A stretch of 64,000 nt of DNA from DAOPZC01 sp035353175 (GTDB taxonomy: Bacteria; Verrucomicrobiota; Kiritimatiellia; RFP12; UBA1067): NCBI GenBank assembly GCA_035353175.1, contig DAOPZC010000015.1, positions 1 through 64,000 on the forward strand, in the 5' to 3' direction. The notes beneath the pieces were generated by a model, which was given only the letters and a program-made list of their open reading frames with translations, did no database searches and was not told where the DNA came from. The first letter of the stretch is position 1. The number at the start of each line of letters is the position of its first letter. Shown piece after piece: positions 26,201 to 34,228 of the stretch. The translations under genes and the position numbers were made by a program.

Positions 26201-26736
26201 GCTTGCGAGAGCGCTTTGCGTGCCGCGAGCGTCTCGGCGGCGGAAAGCGTGGCGTCCGCGGTGGCGGCGTCGAGCGGCGAGGCTTCGAGGGCCGCGAGCG
26301 CGCCGGGCGTGGCGATGCGCCCCAGATAAGTGAGGGCAGCTGAACGGACCGGTTCGGGTTTGGCGAGGTGCGCGATGGCCTGGGCCTCTGCGGCCGCGTC
26401 GCCGCGTCGCGCCAGAGCGCCGAACAGGCCGGCTTGCTCGCGGCCCGAGGTCGTGGCGAGCGCCGCGCGCAAGGCGGCGTCGGCCGCGGGAAGGCGCAGG
26501 GCTTCGAGCAGGAAGCAGGCGTTGTCAAAGGTCTCGGCCTGCGCGAGCTGTGCCGCGAGCAGCGGAATGGCGTCGGGCGTGGCGGTGGCGAGCAACGTCT
26601 GGCGGGCGGCGTCGCGTTCGGCGGGCGAGCCTGAGGCGAGCTGCCGGAGCAGCGCGGCCTCGTCGGCGAAGAGGGGATGAATGAAAAAGGCGGACAACAG
26701 GCAGAGGGCTGAAAGTGACGATGTGTGTGTACGCAT
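23296..26736 (-). CDS. Large secreted HEAT-repeat / FG-GAP (VCBS) / discoidin protein
   Basis: 1146 residues from ATG 26736, where GAGG and a Sec signal (MRTHTSSLSALCLLSAFFIH) support the start; the longer frame is rejected. Domains in order: HEAT repeats (about 27-600); an FG-GAP/VCBS beta-propeller (about 650-1000) with at least six calcium-type loops such as DFNGDGKPDI, DVNKDGKPDI, DLNGDGRPDI and DVNKDGLNDI; and a C-terminal discoidin/F5-8C-like domain (about 1010-1146). The architecture suggests surface binding to polysaccharide rather than catalysis. It converges on the sulfatase gene, 110 bp away. Confidence 0.85.
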   Translation of the reverse strand: MRTHTSSLSALCLLSAFFIHPLFADEAALLRQLASGSPAERDAARQTLLATATPDAIPLLAAQLAQAETFDNACFLLEALRLPAADAALRAALATTSGREQAGLFGALARRGDAAAEAQAIAHLAKPEPVRSAALTYLGRIATPGALAALEASPLDAATADATLSAAETLAARKALSQASGLYARLYRSTLPDHLRLAAFCGLIQADGDNAAALLPEGLGNASPVWRGTAARLTAQLPDKVLNKQGEKLMRSLPAEGRLALVSALVHAKKRAGAPLVRAAMANEADTTARLVAIAGIGDLGVADDAPALIALLGHTDPALADAARMSLIKLPDSATDARLVKALAKRPANAEALTRLLGIITFRKSEKAAPKLVSCLTDAAPAVRTAAFQALTELATEKQVPELFAAVCKATDDREKRAAEKALFACSRKYPEVATKAIAPLFAAADAALRRALLQALGIAGHADGLPLVQGALKDTDGEVADDAVRVLANWSAPAAATALLEQAKTHPKNSLRVVALRGFIRLAGKEPDLARRAAMLKAAAALATRAEEKQQLAAAWGTVPTPEAVAFLTAQLADAALRGEALKALKAVALHTPVDVPDSAPGSLLTPLTFVPHRLNAHRSEACAVADFNGDGKPDIAAGPYLYLAPDWKPVQIREVSTTVTDDGKGYADDFCNLVLDVNKDGKPDIVSGGWFSKTSFWFENTCGKNNGLWPVHTIDPLGNHETGTLEDIDGDGKALEFLPQSHITVWYEVGKGTNGEPTLVRHTVSEKKNVLGAGSGDLNGDGRPDIIRPDVWFEAPKDIRNGAWTEHPIALGTKDGKVDHTSNIIVFDVNKDGLNDILVSTAHKYGIFWYEQKRDAAGAIAWAPHVIDDTWSQPHYLCFADIDKDGNKEIVIGKRFMAHNGGDPDELGKQCVFYYRFTPGANPVFRKHVITYDEGIGAGLNTVAEDMDGDGDIDLVTTGKWGGPVLFENRMTEWVPDGERRAAFKAFTPSVSAEASYGDNLALAKRGAKASSDSELGGYKGCTAKLNDGVPASHSGIAATRWHSALTAMPHWAEVKLAKPAKVGRVIARFADPGGYATAFDVQVKQGDAYKTVFTTDKNGTAQAANVTFAPVETDTVRFVFRANANPAYPNAAQLGELEVYAQ

Positions 26737-26868
26737 GGAAGAGCCTCGATTTAGGAACAAGTGAAGGTGACCGGCATGCGGAAGACGTGTGTCGTGCGCG
26801 CTCCCCGAACGCGCCGTGAACGGCTCGGTAGGCCGTCCTTCCTGACAGGGAGGTGTCGTGCTCATTTG

Positions 26869-28119
26869 TCAGAGGGTCCAGGGCGCGCGGTTGGAGCGGT
26901 TGATGAGGCGGTTGGCCTCGTCGTCGCTGGCGAAGGCCAGCGTCGCGGGGTCGAAGGCGAGCTCGCGGTTGAGGTGATAGGCGATCGTGGCCGCATGGCA
27001 GGCGACATGCGTGAAGTGTAACGCATCCGCGGGCGCGGTCGGCGTCTGGCGCGACTTCACGCAGGCGATGAATTCGGCGGGGTGCGCCACGGGGCGCATC
27101 CAGCTCTCGGTCTGGATTTTGCGGTTCTCGAGCAGCGCCGGGGATGACACTTGGATATCGCCCGAGTCGTCGGTCTCCACCCAGCCTTCGTCGCCTTCGA
27201 AGCGGACGGCGCAGGAATTGCGGAAGCCCTTCTGCCGCAGGACGAGCTTGACTCCGTCGGCGTAGTGGGCGGTCATGGCGGTGGCGTCGCCGGGCGTGTA
27301 GCGCACGGGCGCAGTGCGTTCGCGGCCGAGTACGAGCTGGCACAGGTCGATGGTATGGCTGCCCCATTCGGTGAGGTCGCCGTGGTAATCGTATTCGCCG
27401 TGCCAACCCTTGATGTACGCGGCGTTGAACGGGCGCCACGGCGTGGGGCCCAGCCACATGTTCCAGTCGAGCGAGTCGGGGTCCGGCGCGGCTTCGGCGG
27501 GCAGGAAATGGTTGGCCGCGGAGCGGCCCATGCCGGCCATGCCCGCGTGCAGCGTGTGGAGTCGGCCGAGTCGCCCGCTCGTGGCAAGCGACATGGCCGT
27601 GACGAAATTGCCGACGTTGCGGCGCTGCACGCCGCCCTGGTAGATGCGACGGTAACGGTTCGCGGCCGCGACGACCGCCTCGCCTTCGCGCATGGAGAGG
27701 GAAATGGGCTTCTCGCAATAGACGTCTTTGCCGGCTTGCATGGCGAGGATGGCGAGGCGGGCGTGCCAGCGGTCGCCGGTCGCGATGTAGAGCGCGTCGA
27801 TGTCGGGACGCGCCAGCAGGTCGCGGAAATCGCGGAAGGCGGTGCAGTCCCTGTTGCCGTAGAACGCATCGGCCGTGGCTTTGGCGCGTTCGCGGCGTTC
27901 GCGGTTGACATCGCAGACCGCGAGAATACGCGTGTCGGCGAGGTTCATGAAAACCGGAAGCAGTTGGGTGGCGCGTCCGCCGTTGCCGATGAAGCCCATG
28001 GTGACGGTGTTGGACGGCTTGGCGGCTTCCGCCCCGCTTGCGCGGCAACCGACTGCGGCGGCCGAGAAAGCGGCGGCACGGAACAGAAAACCCCGGCGTC
28101 CGATGCGACTGGCATTCAT
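26869..28119 (-). CDS. Tat-exported Gfo/Idh/MocA family oxidoreductase
   Basis: 416 residues. A twin-arginine signal (GRRGFLFRAA, residues 7-16) is followed by a Cys near residue 25. The Rossmann motif MGFIGNGGRATQ (about 41-52) and the CEKPISLS motif (about 136-143) are present, and the C-terminal domain ends in a typical NRSNRAPWTL. It is only distantly similar to the other MocA protein in the window (1059-2456). It is upstream of and co-directional with the HEAT/FG-GAP gene (132 bp gap), so the two may be co-transcribed. Confidence 0.87.
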   Translation of the reverse strand: MNASRIGRRGFLFRAAAFSAAAVGCRASGAEAAKPSNTVTMGFIGNGGRATQLLPVFMNLADTRILAVCDVNRERRERAKATADAFYGNRDCTAFRDFRDLLARPDIDALYIATGDRWHARLAILAMQAGKDVYCEKPISLSMREGEAVVAAANRYRRIYQGGVQRRNVGNFVTAMSLATSGRLGRLHTLHAGMAGMGRSAANHFLPAEAAPDPDSLDWNMWLGPTPWRPFNAAYIKGWHGEYDYHGDLTEWGSHTIDLCQLVLGRERTAPVRYTPGDATAMTAHYADGVKLVLRQKGFRNSCAVRFEGDEGWVETDDSGDIQVSSPALLENRKIQTESWMRPVAHPAEFIACVKSRQTPTAPADALHFTHVACHAATIAYHLNRELAFDPATLAFASDDEANRLINRSNRAPWTL

Positions 28120-28445
28120 AAAAGTCCCCTTCTTATTATGGTATGATTATACGGCGTGTGTTTTAGATCGTCTTGTAAATCACGGGGATAAATGTGTATC
28201 CGATCCGCATCAGCCGATGATCGGTCCGGCAGACGGTTGTGACAATATTGTTTCTTGCGCACGTGCTGGGTGGGGTTACATATCTGTCGGATTTCGTGTG
28301 AATCGGGGTGCGGCGGCGCCGAATTTTTGGTATAAATAAAAAATCAGGCGTGTTTTTGGTGGGTGTCGACGTCTTTTCGGCGATTGGCACATCGTCTGCT
28401 TTTACGGAAGACACCTGCAATGAAGCGGGTTAAACAAGGAGTAGT
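28120..28445. other. Divergent intergenic regulatory region
   Basis: 326 bp without a gene separates the minus-strand MocA gene from the plus-strand outer-membrane protein gene. It holds a perfect minus-strand TATAAT at 28146-28151 and an extended -10 (TGGTATAAA, 28328-28336) for the plus gene, which leaves a leader of about 100 nt. No tRNA, repeat or riboswitch fold was recognised. Confidence 0.5.
28328..28336 (+). promoter_or_regulatory. Extended -10 promoter for the outer-membrane protein gene
   Basis: TGGTATAAA forms an extended -10 element. No good -35 lies 17 bp upstream, which is usual for extended -10 promoters. An AAGGAG Shine-Dalgarno precedes the ATG at 28446. Confidence 0.45.
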
Positions 28446-29261
28446 ATGAAAACGAGGATGAAGGCGTTGGTGGCGTTGGCGGCGATCGCCGGTTCGGTTT
28501 GTGCGCAGGAGTCCGCGGCGCCAGCCGCACCTGCTGTTGTGAAAGAAGAGGCTCCTGACACGGGATTGTCGTTCGATGCGACGTTGGACCTCTACTCGGC
28601 CTATGTGTGGCGCGGGTGCGTGCTCAACGATGAGCCTGTGTGGCAGCCCGGCGCGACGGTCTCGTATGCGGCGGGCGACTACGGCACGTTCTCGGCCGGC
28701 GCGTGGGCGAACTTCAATGCGACGGACCGCAACAGCAAGACGCACTTCGCCGGCATGGACGAGATCGACTACACGCTCGGCTACGCGGTCGATGTCGGTC
28801 CGGTGTCGCTGGGCGCGGGGCACATCTGGTACACCTTCCCGAGCATCAGTTCCGCGGATTACGCCGGCAGCACACGCGAAGTGTATGTCACGGCCGCCTA
28901 CAACAACGACATCGTGACGCCCTTCGTCAAGGCCTACTACGACTACGAGTATGCCGAGGGAGTCTACGGCAACGCCGGTCTGACGAAGTCGATCGACGTG
29001 ACCGATCAGTTCTCCGCGGGCGCCGAGGTCTCGGTGGGGGCGGGTGATAGCGACTACATGAACGCGTACTTCGGGACGGACGACGATGGGCTGGCCGATT
29101 TCAACGCGGCGGTCTTCTGCTCGTATGCGCTCACGGACAACCTGTCCATCGGCGCGCGGGTGGCTTGGATGTCGCTCATCGACAGCGATGCCCGCGACAA
29201 CGAGGTCTACTGGGACGAAGATCTGCTGTGGGGCGGCATCAACCTCGCAGCCTCGTTCTAA
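28446..29261 (+). CDS. Outer-membrane beta-barrel protein (TIGR02001-like)
   Basis: 271 residues. A Sec signal with cleavage after VCAQ (about residue 21) is followed by an Ala/Pro-rich linker and amphipathic beta strands. The early strand DLYSAYVWRG (about 48-57) resembles the first strand of TIGR02001-type proteins, and the protein ends in Phe (LAASF), the usual BamA recognition residue. It is rich in Tyr, Asp and Gly and low in Cys, as expected for a small porin-like barrel. Function unknown; it may be a general pore. Monocistronic, with its own terminator. Confidence 0.72.
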   Translation: MKTRMKALVALAAIAGSVCAQESAAPAAPAVVKEEAPDTGLSFDATLDLYSAYVWRGCVLNDEPVWQPGATVSYAAGDYGTFSAGAWANFNATDRNSKTHFAGMDEIDYTLGYAVDVGPVSLGAGHIWYTFPSISSADYAGSTREVYVTAAYNNDIVTPFVKAYYDYEYAEGVYGNAGLTKSIDVTDQFSAGAEVSVGAGDSDYMNAYFGTDDDGLADFNAAVFCSYALTDNLSIGARVAWMSLIDSDARDNEVYWDEDLLWGGINLAASF

Positions 29262-29286
29262 GGCTCGTCTGATCAGGGGACACGGA

Positions 29287-29319
29287 ACCGCATGTGCCGA
29301 GTGCGCATGCGGTTTTTTT
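29287..29319 (+). terminator. Intrinsic terminator of the outer-membrane protein gene
   Basis: ACCGCATG (29287-29294) pairs with CATGCGGT (29306-29313), followed by a run of T to 29319. Confidence 0.85.
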
Positions 29320-29329
29320 GTTGCCGTAT

Positions 29330-29367
29330 AAAAAAACAAGGCGTGTGCGGGGTCCGCACGCGCCTTG
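29330..29367 (-). terminator. Intrinsic terminator of the minus-strand TIM-barrel gene
   Basis: A 14-bp stem with a single G-T wobble (29337-29350 with 29354-29367) and a 3-nt loop. On the minus strand it is followed by seven T (plus-strand A at 29330-29336). It lies 29 bp past the stop codon of the epimerase-like gene. Confidence 0.88.
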
Positions 29368-29396
29368 CCGGGGCCCGAAACCGGGGCCGGTCAACC

Positions 29397-30341
29397 TCAG
29401 CGGGTGGCGTCGACCACGCCGCGGAAGTAGCCGATGGACTCCGCGATGCCGAGCAGCGGGTCGCTCATGTCCTTCTCGTACTCGAGGCTGCACGCGCCGG
29501 TGTAGCCGACTTTGCGCAGGGCGCGGACCACCGCCGGGAAGTCGATCGCCCCGCGCGGGATCTCGATGCCGTGGCCCTTCTTGGTGGGCTCGGTCACGTT
29601 CTTGATGTGGATGTCGTGGATGCGGTCGGCGTAGTCGGTGATCGCCTTGACCGGGTCTTTGCCGTCGCGGAACTGGTGTCCGATGTCGAGGCAGAGGCCG
29701 ACGCGCTTGTCCATATCCTTGATCAGTTCGATGCCGCTCTCCGCGTTGGGGAAGAGCTCCGGCATGTCGGGGCCGTGGTTGTGGATGGCGTACTTGATGT
29801 CGTACTCCTTGACCTTGGCGTCGATCAGCTTCAGCAGCTCCGGCGACGAGCAGCGCTTCTTCTCCACCATCTTGAACGGCACGCCGACGAGGACCTTCAC
29901 GCCCACGCGCTTGGCGTAGGCGAAGGCGGCGTTGACCTCCTCCTCGCTGCCCATGTAGATGGGGCCGACGCCGTAGCCCGTGACGCCGAAACTCTTGCAC
30001 TTTTCGTGGAAGGCGGCGATCTCTTCGTCCGTGCTCTTGAGCGGCAGGTGGAAGTCCTTGATGCAGAGGTAGTGGACATCGATCCGCTTAAGCATCTCGA
30101 GCGTCTGGTCCGGGAGTTCCTTGAGCGTGGCCTGGGGATTCTTCTTCTGAGCGTCGGCCAGTGCGGCTTCCTTGTCCAGCTTGAACTTGTGGAACGTGTA
30201 GCCCGCGATGGCGATCTTGAAAGGGGCGGCGGCGGGCGCAGCATCTTGGGCGTGTGCGGCGGCGGTGATCAGCGCCGGGGTGCCGGCCGCGGCGGCCAAC
30301 CCGAGACCTGCCTGCTTGAAAAAGGAACGACGTGTGGTCAT
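29397..30341 (-). CDS. Tat-exported sugar phosphate isomerase/epimerase-like TIM barrel
   Basis: 314 residues from ATG 30341, preceded by AGGAG. The longer reading frame adds 68 Arg/Ser-rich residues and is rejected. A twin-arginine signal (TTRRSFFKQAG, residues 2-12) ends near AHAQDA. The AP-endonuclease-2/xylose-isomerase-like barrel is shown by IHNHGPDMPELFPN near 188, GLCLDIGHQFRDG near 221 and IHDIHIKN near 243, which carry the expected His/Asp/Glu metal ligands. Such exported members accompany MocA oxidoreductases in PVC genomes. Substrate unknown. Confidence 0.85.
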   Translation of the reverse strand: MTTRRSFFKQAGLGLAAAAGTPALITAAAHAQDAAPAAAPFKIAIAGYTFHKFKLDKEAALADAQKKNPQATLKELPDQTLEMLKRIDVHYLCIKDFHLPLKSTDEEIAAFHEKCKSFGVTGYGVGPIYMGSEEEVNAAFAYAKRVGVKVLVGVPFKMVEKKRCSSPELLKLIDAKVKEYDIKYAIHNHGPDMPELFPNAESGIELIKDMDKRVGLCLDIGHQFRDGKDPVKAITDYADRIHDIHIKNVTEPTKKGHGIEIPRGAIDFPAVVRALRKVGYTGACSLEYEKDMSDPLLGIAESIGYFRGVVDATR

Positions 30342-30411
30342 ATATGGATCTCCTGATTTTGAATCTGTCCGTTTGTAAACAGGGCCTGCGGCAAAGTCAA
30401 GCGGAAAGCCC

Positions 30412-31008
30412 TCATTTGCTGTTGAGGGCTTTCCGCAACAGGGACTCGGTGTCTTTGATGGCAGGGTCGGCGTCGAGCGCGGACTGCACCATCTTGCGCG
30501 CCTGGTCCTGCGGGAAACCGAGCGAGCCGAGCGCGAGGATCGCATCGCGCAACATGGCGCTCTGCGGTTCCCCGCCGCCCGCCGTGCGGCCCGCGAGCGC
30601 CTCCAGCGGGTCGACCTTGTCGCGCAGTTCGATCACGATGCGTTCGGCGGTCTTCTTGCCGATGCCGTGGACGGCGCTGATGCGCTTGATGTTGTTCTCG
30701 GCGATGGCGAGTGAAAGTTCGGCGACGGTGAGGCCGCTGAGCACGCTGAGCGCCGTTTTGGGCCCGACCCCGTTCACGCCGATCAGCCGTTCAAACATGG
30801 TCTTCTCTTCGGCCTGAATGAAGCCGAACAGGATTTGCGCGTCCTCGCGGATGTGGTGGTAGGTGAGCAGCCGGCACGCCGATCCGGTCGCGGGCAGGCG
30901 GTCATAGGTGCTCAAGGAGATGAGCGCCTCATAGCCGACCCCCTGCACGTCGAGCGTGGCGAGGGACGGCGTCTTGTCGACCAGCAGGCCGTGGAGGAAG
31001 GCGATCAT
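30412..31008 (-). CDS. ruvA: Holliday junction branch migration protein RuvA
   Basis: 198 residues, the normal family length. The N-terminal OB fold begins MIAFLHGLLVDK. The two helix-hairpin-helix motifs are LIGVNGVGPKTALSVLSGL (about 72-90) and ISAVHGIGKKTAERIVIEL (about 107-125), and the C-terminal RuvB-binding domain is at 150-198. RuvA tetramers hold Holliday junctions for the RuvB motor. RuvB and RuvC are not adjacent. The start lies 3 bp after the stop of the upstream dehydrogenase, so it is probably co-transcribed with an unrelated metabolic gene. Confidence 0.95.
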   Translation of the reverse strand: MIAFLHGLLVDKTPSLATLDVQGVGYEALISLSTYDRLPATGSACRLLTYHHIREDAQILFGFIQAEEKTMFERLIGVNGVGPKTALSVLSGLTVAELSLAIAENNIKRISAVHGIGKKTAERIVIELRDKVDPLEALAGRTAGGGEPQSAMLRDAILALGSLGFPQDQARKMVQSALDADPAIKDTESLLRKALNSK

Positions 31009-31011
31009 TGC

Positions 31012-32298
31012 TCAGAGGGCCGCATCTTGCTCCAGGCGCGGCGCGTTTTTGAGCACGTACGCCTCAGCCTCGGAGCACCAGAGGTTGTTGTTGCTGCCAC
31101 AGATCTCCGCGAGGGCGGCGAAGTAAGGGTCTTTCTCGCCGAGCTTCGGAAAGTCCGAGATCGCGGTCATGGGCATAGAGACGTGGGTGTAGACCAGCTT
31201 TTTGCCGCCGGGGATCTTGGGCAGTGCTTTGGTGGTCTCGGCCACGGAGTCGATGCCGCCGACGTGGGTGATCATGACGGAAGGGGTGATGAGCCCCTGC
31301 GCCGCGTAGTTCATGGAGTCCTGCAGGTCTTTGGTGTTTCCGCCCGAGGAACCGACCACGTGGTGGCCCATGTAGTGGACATCGTAGAAGTTGATTGCCG
31401 CCTTGAAGTCGTCGTGCGCGGGGCCGGCAAAGAAATTCAGGCACCCCAGATAGCCGAGCAGCGCGGAGGCCTGCTCGATCAGCGCGGGCACCGGCGCGAA
31501 GACGAAGACGTCGTCGTACCCCGCACCGTGGTTGACCGCTTTGATGGCGGCGATGGGCGTGGCCGTTTTGCCGGTGTTCAGGTAGATCAGTTCGACGCCG
31601 CACGCCTTGGCGTGGGCGACCGGGAAGATCTGCTCCGCGCGGTCCAGTCGGGCCTGGTCGATATCCGTGATGACGAGCCGCCCGGGACGGTGCTCCGGCC
31701 CGTGCAGGGCGACGTCGATGGCGCTGAGGCCCATGGGGCCCGCACCCGCGAGGATGACCATCGAGCCACCGTGCTTGATGCCCATCTGGTGGACGTATTC
31801 GCCCGCCTTGAAGTGATAGCTGCAGCGGTATCCGCCCACGATGCAGGAAACCGGCTCGGCGATGGACGACTTGTAATACGCGTCGCCGTCATAGGTGAGC
31901 AGGCAGTCGAGCTCCAGCACCTCTTTGGGAATCACGATGCGGGTCGCGTCGCCGCCGATCCAGCGGAAAGAGTAGCCGGGTGCCCAGTGCTCGTGGCCGG
32001 GGATGTTGAGCTGGGGCTGCACGCCGTATTTCTGGCCCACGCGGAACTTGTGCTGCCAGTTCTTGCCGACCTTGAGCAGCTTGCCGCAGAACTCGTGGCC
32101 GAGGATGATGGGGTTTGTGGCGATGTCCTTCGGGACGCGCTTGTGGTTGGCGCCCTGGATCGTGGCCTTGTAATCCGACATGCAGATGCTGTTGGTCACG
32201 ATGTCGGCCAGAATCTCGTCGTCGGTTATTTCGGGGAGGTCGAAACGTTCCAGACGCAGGTCGTTTTCGCCGTAAAGACGCAATGCTAAAGTTTTCAT
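31012..32298 (-). CDS. Zinc-type alcohol dehydrogenase family protein, L-sorbose-1-phosphate-reductase-like
   Basis: 428-residue medium-chain dehydrogenase. The catalytic zinc ligands are recognisable as ICMSDYKATIQG (Cys near 39) and ILGHEFCG (His-Glu near 69). The nucleotide site is VILAGAGPMGLSAIDVAL near 192-210. The structural-zinc cysteine cluster of classical ADHs is not seen. The length and the long insertion resemble the SorE/L-sorbose 1-phosphate reductase group, a comparison from memory. It probably oxidises or reduces a sugar (phosphate) with NAD(P). It is divergent from the NahK-like kinase gene (191 bp), so the two may be co-regulated. Confidence 0.78.
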   Translation of the reverse strand: MKTLALRLYGENDLRLERFDLPEITDDEILADIVTNSICMSDYKATIQGANHKRVPKDIATNPIILGHEFCGKLLKVGKNWQHKFRVGQKYGVQPQLNIPGHEHWAPGYSFRWIGGDATRIVIPKEVLELDCLLTYDGDAYYKSSIAEPVSCIVGGYRCSYHFKAGEYVHQMGIKHGGSMVILAGAGPMGLSAIDVALHGPEHRPGRLVITDIDQARLDRAEQIFPVAHAKACGVELIYLNTGKTATPIAAIKAVNHGAGYDDVFVFAPVPALIEQASALLGYLGCLNFFAGPAHDDFKAAINFYDVHYMGHHVVGSSGGNTKDLQDSMNYAAQGLITPSVMITHVGGIDSVAETTKALPKIPGGKKLVYTHVSMPMTAISDFPKLGEKDPYFAALAEICGSNNNLWCSEAEAYVLKNAPRLEQDAAL

Positions 32299-32489
32299 GG
32301 AAGGGAAGTCTCGCTTTTCGGGTTCTTAAAAATTTAAACAATACCGTTTTGGGGACGGATCCGACAAGATGAAAAACAGGTGCCGGGGGCGATTCGCGCT
32401 ATTCTTCGCTTTTCTAGTTGCGCTTTGGCCTGTGAAAATCGAAAATCGGTATCACCTAGCGAGCCTGTGTTCGCGCAAGAGGAGCTTTT

Positions 32490-33599
32490 ATGGAATTGTC
32501 TTTGCTGATGAAAGCGTTCGATGTGTCCGGGCGGCTGGTGACGATCAATCCCACGGGTAACGGCAATGTCAACGACACGTTTCTCGCGATTTTCCGCAAC
32601 ACGTTCGCCGAGGAGCAGGTGATCTTGCAGCGGGTGAACCGGAACGTTTTCCCGAAGCCCGACGCGATCATGCATAACCTTTGCCAACTCACGGCGCATG
32701 TCCATCCGAAACTGGAGTCTGAATCTGACCGGGCGGACCGCGTGTGGCAGATGCCGCAGATCGTGAAGACGAAAGACGGCAAGGACTTCTTCGTGGACGA
32801 CGACGGCGACACGTGGCGCGTCATCACCAAAATCGCCTCGGCCACCGCGTTCGATGAGACCCAGGGCGCGGAGCACGCGGCGGAATGCGGCGCGGTGCTG
32901 GGCCACTTCCATTGGCTGGTCTCTGACCTTGATACCCGGATGATGTTCGATCCTCTGCCGGGCTTCCACATTACGCCGGGCTATCTGGCCAAGTACGACG
33001 CCACGCTCAAGAGTGAGCCGCTCGCCAGCGAGCGCCTGAACGCCTCGATGGAGGCGCGCCGCATGGCGATGTTCATCGAGGAGCGCCGGGGCTTCGCCGC
33101 CACGCTCCAGAAGGCTCTCGACGCCGGCGAACTCACTCTCCGCATGATGCACGGCGACCCCAAGGTCAACAACATCATGATCGATGACTACACCGGCAAG
33201 GGCACCGCGATGATCGACCTCGACACCGTGAGCCCGGGGCTGATCCACTATGACTTCGGCGATGCTCTGCGCTCGATCTGCAACCACGCGGGCGAAGAAG
33301 AGCAAAACCTCAGCAAGGTCGTCTTCGACCTCGACTTGTGTTCGGCCTTTTGCAAGGGCTACATGGCGCACGCGCGGGCGTTCTTGACCGACGCCGACCG
33401 CAAATACCTGTACGACGCGATCCGCCTGATCACGTTCGAGCTCGGGCTGCGCTTCTTTCAGGACTATCTGGCGGGCAGCGTCTATTTCAAGATCCGCCAG
33501 CCCGAGCAGAACCTCAACCGGGCCCGCGTGCAGTTCCGGCTGTGCGAATCGATCGAGGCGCGTGAACGCCCGATCCGCGACCTGCTGGCGGGGTTGTGA
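32490..33599 (+). CDS. NahK-like sugar 1-kinase (APH fold)
   Basis: 369 residues; AGAGGAG precedes the ATG. The phosphotransferase family APH signatures are RMMHGDPKVNNIMID near 222-236 (catalytic Asp) and AMIDLDTVSPGLIHYDFGD near 244-262 (metal-binding Asp). The N-terminal NPTGNGNVNDTF near 19-30 is the nucleotide loop. Size and sequence character resemble N-acetylhexosamine 1-kinase NahK, which makes GlcNAc/GalNAc 1-phosphate in lacto-N-biose and mucin glycan use. That substrate is an inference. No lacto-N-biose phosphorylase is nearby. Confidence 0.75.
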   Translation: MELSLLMKAFDVSGRLVTINPTGNGNVNDTFLAIFRNTFAEEQVILQRVNRNVFPKPDAIMHNLCQLTAHVHPKLESESDRADRVWQMPQIVKTKDGKDFFVDDDGDTWRVITKIASATAFDETQGAEHAAECGAVLGHFHWLVSDLDTRMMFDPLPGFHITPGYLAKYDATLKSEPLASERLNASMEARRMAMFIEERRGFAATLQKALDAGELTLRMMHGDPKVNNIMIDDYTGKGTAMIDLDTVSPGLIHYDFGDALRSICNHAGEEEQNLSKVVFDLDLCSAFCKGYMAHARAFLTDADRKYLYDAIRLITFELGLRFFQDYLAGSVYFKIRQPEQNLNRARVQFRLCESIEARERPIRDLLAGL

Positions 33600-33644
33600 G
33601 AAAGGGCGGCCGGCGGTTGACCGCCGCCGGGCAAAGGGTGCCCC

Positions 33645-33701
33645 AAAAAAAGAGCCTCGTCCCTTGTGGTGCGCCCGGCGCACGGGGACGGGGCTCTTTT
33701 T
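33645..33701. terminator. Bidirectional intrinsic terminator
   Basis: A long imperfect hairpin (AGAGCC...GGCTCT, with inner CGTCCC/GGGACG) lies between convergent genes. It has seven A on the left side and TTTTT on the right, so it can stop the kinase transcript in one direction and the purD-purE transcript in the other. Confidence 0.85.
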
Positions 33702-33713
33702 GTGTCTCAACAC

Positions 33714-34214
33714 CTACAGCGCCGCGTTGACTTTGGCGTTGCCTTCCACGACCTTTTTCTTCAGCTCTTCCTTGTAGGCGTGGAATTTCTTGCGGAGTTC
33801 CTCGTCGGCCGTTCCGAGAATCTGAACGGCAAGCAGGGCCGCGTTGGCCGGTCCCGCACTGCCGAGTGTGACGGTGGCCACGGGGATGCCGGCGGGCATC
33901 TGGAGCGTGGCGTAGAGCGCGTCGAGACCGTTCAGCGCGCCGCCCGCCACGGGGATGCCGATGACCGGCAGGACCGTGTGGGCCGCCAGCACGCCGCCGA
34001 GATGGGCCGCGCCGCCCGCCGCCGCGATGATCACTTTCAGGCCGCCGCTCTCCGCATTTCTTGCATAGTCAAACGCGAGATCCGGCGTGCGGTGCGCGGA
34101 GATGACGCGCACTTCGAACGCGACGCCAAACGATTTCAGCGTGTCGGCGGCCTTCTGAACGAGCGGCCAGTCCGAGTCGCTTCCCATCACGATACCGACG
34201 AGCGGTTTTGACAT
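33714..34214 (-). CDS. purE: N5-carboxyaminoimidazole ribonucleotide mutase (PurE)
   Basis: 166-residue class I PurE of de novo purine synthesis. The motif GIVMGSDSDWPLVQKA (residues 6-21) and VRVISAHRTPD (about 36-46, with the catalytic His) are intact, and GGAAHLGGVLAAHT follows near 67. It lies 14 bp after purD. It uses N5-CAIR made by PurK, which is not in the window. Confidence 0.95.
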   Translation of the reverse strand: MSKPLVGIVMGSDSDWPLVQKAADTLKSFGVAFEVRVISAHRTPDLAFDYARNAESGGLKVIIAAAGGAAHLGGVLAAHTVLPVIGIPVAGGALNGLDALYATLQMPAGIPVATVTLGSAGPANAALLAVQILGTADEELRKKFHAYKEELKKKVVEGNAKVNAAL

Positions 34215-34228
34215 TTTCTTCTCCTTGC

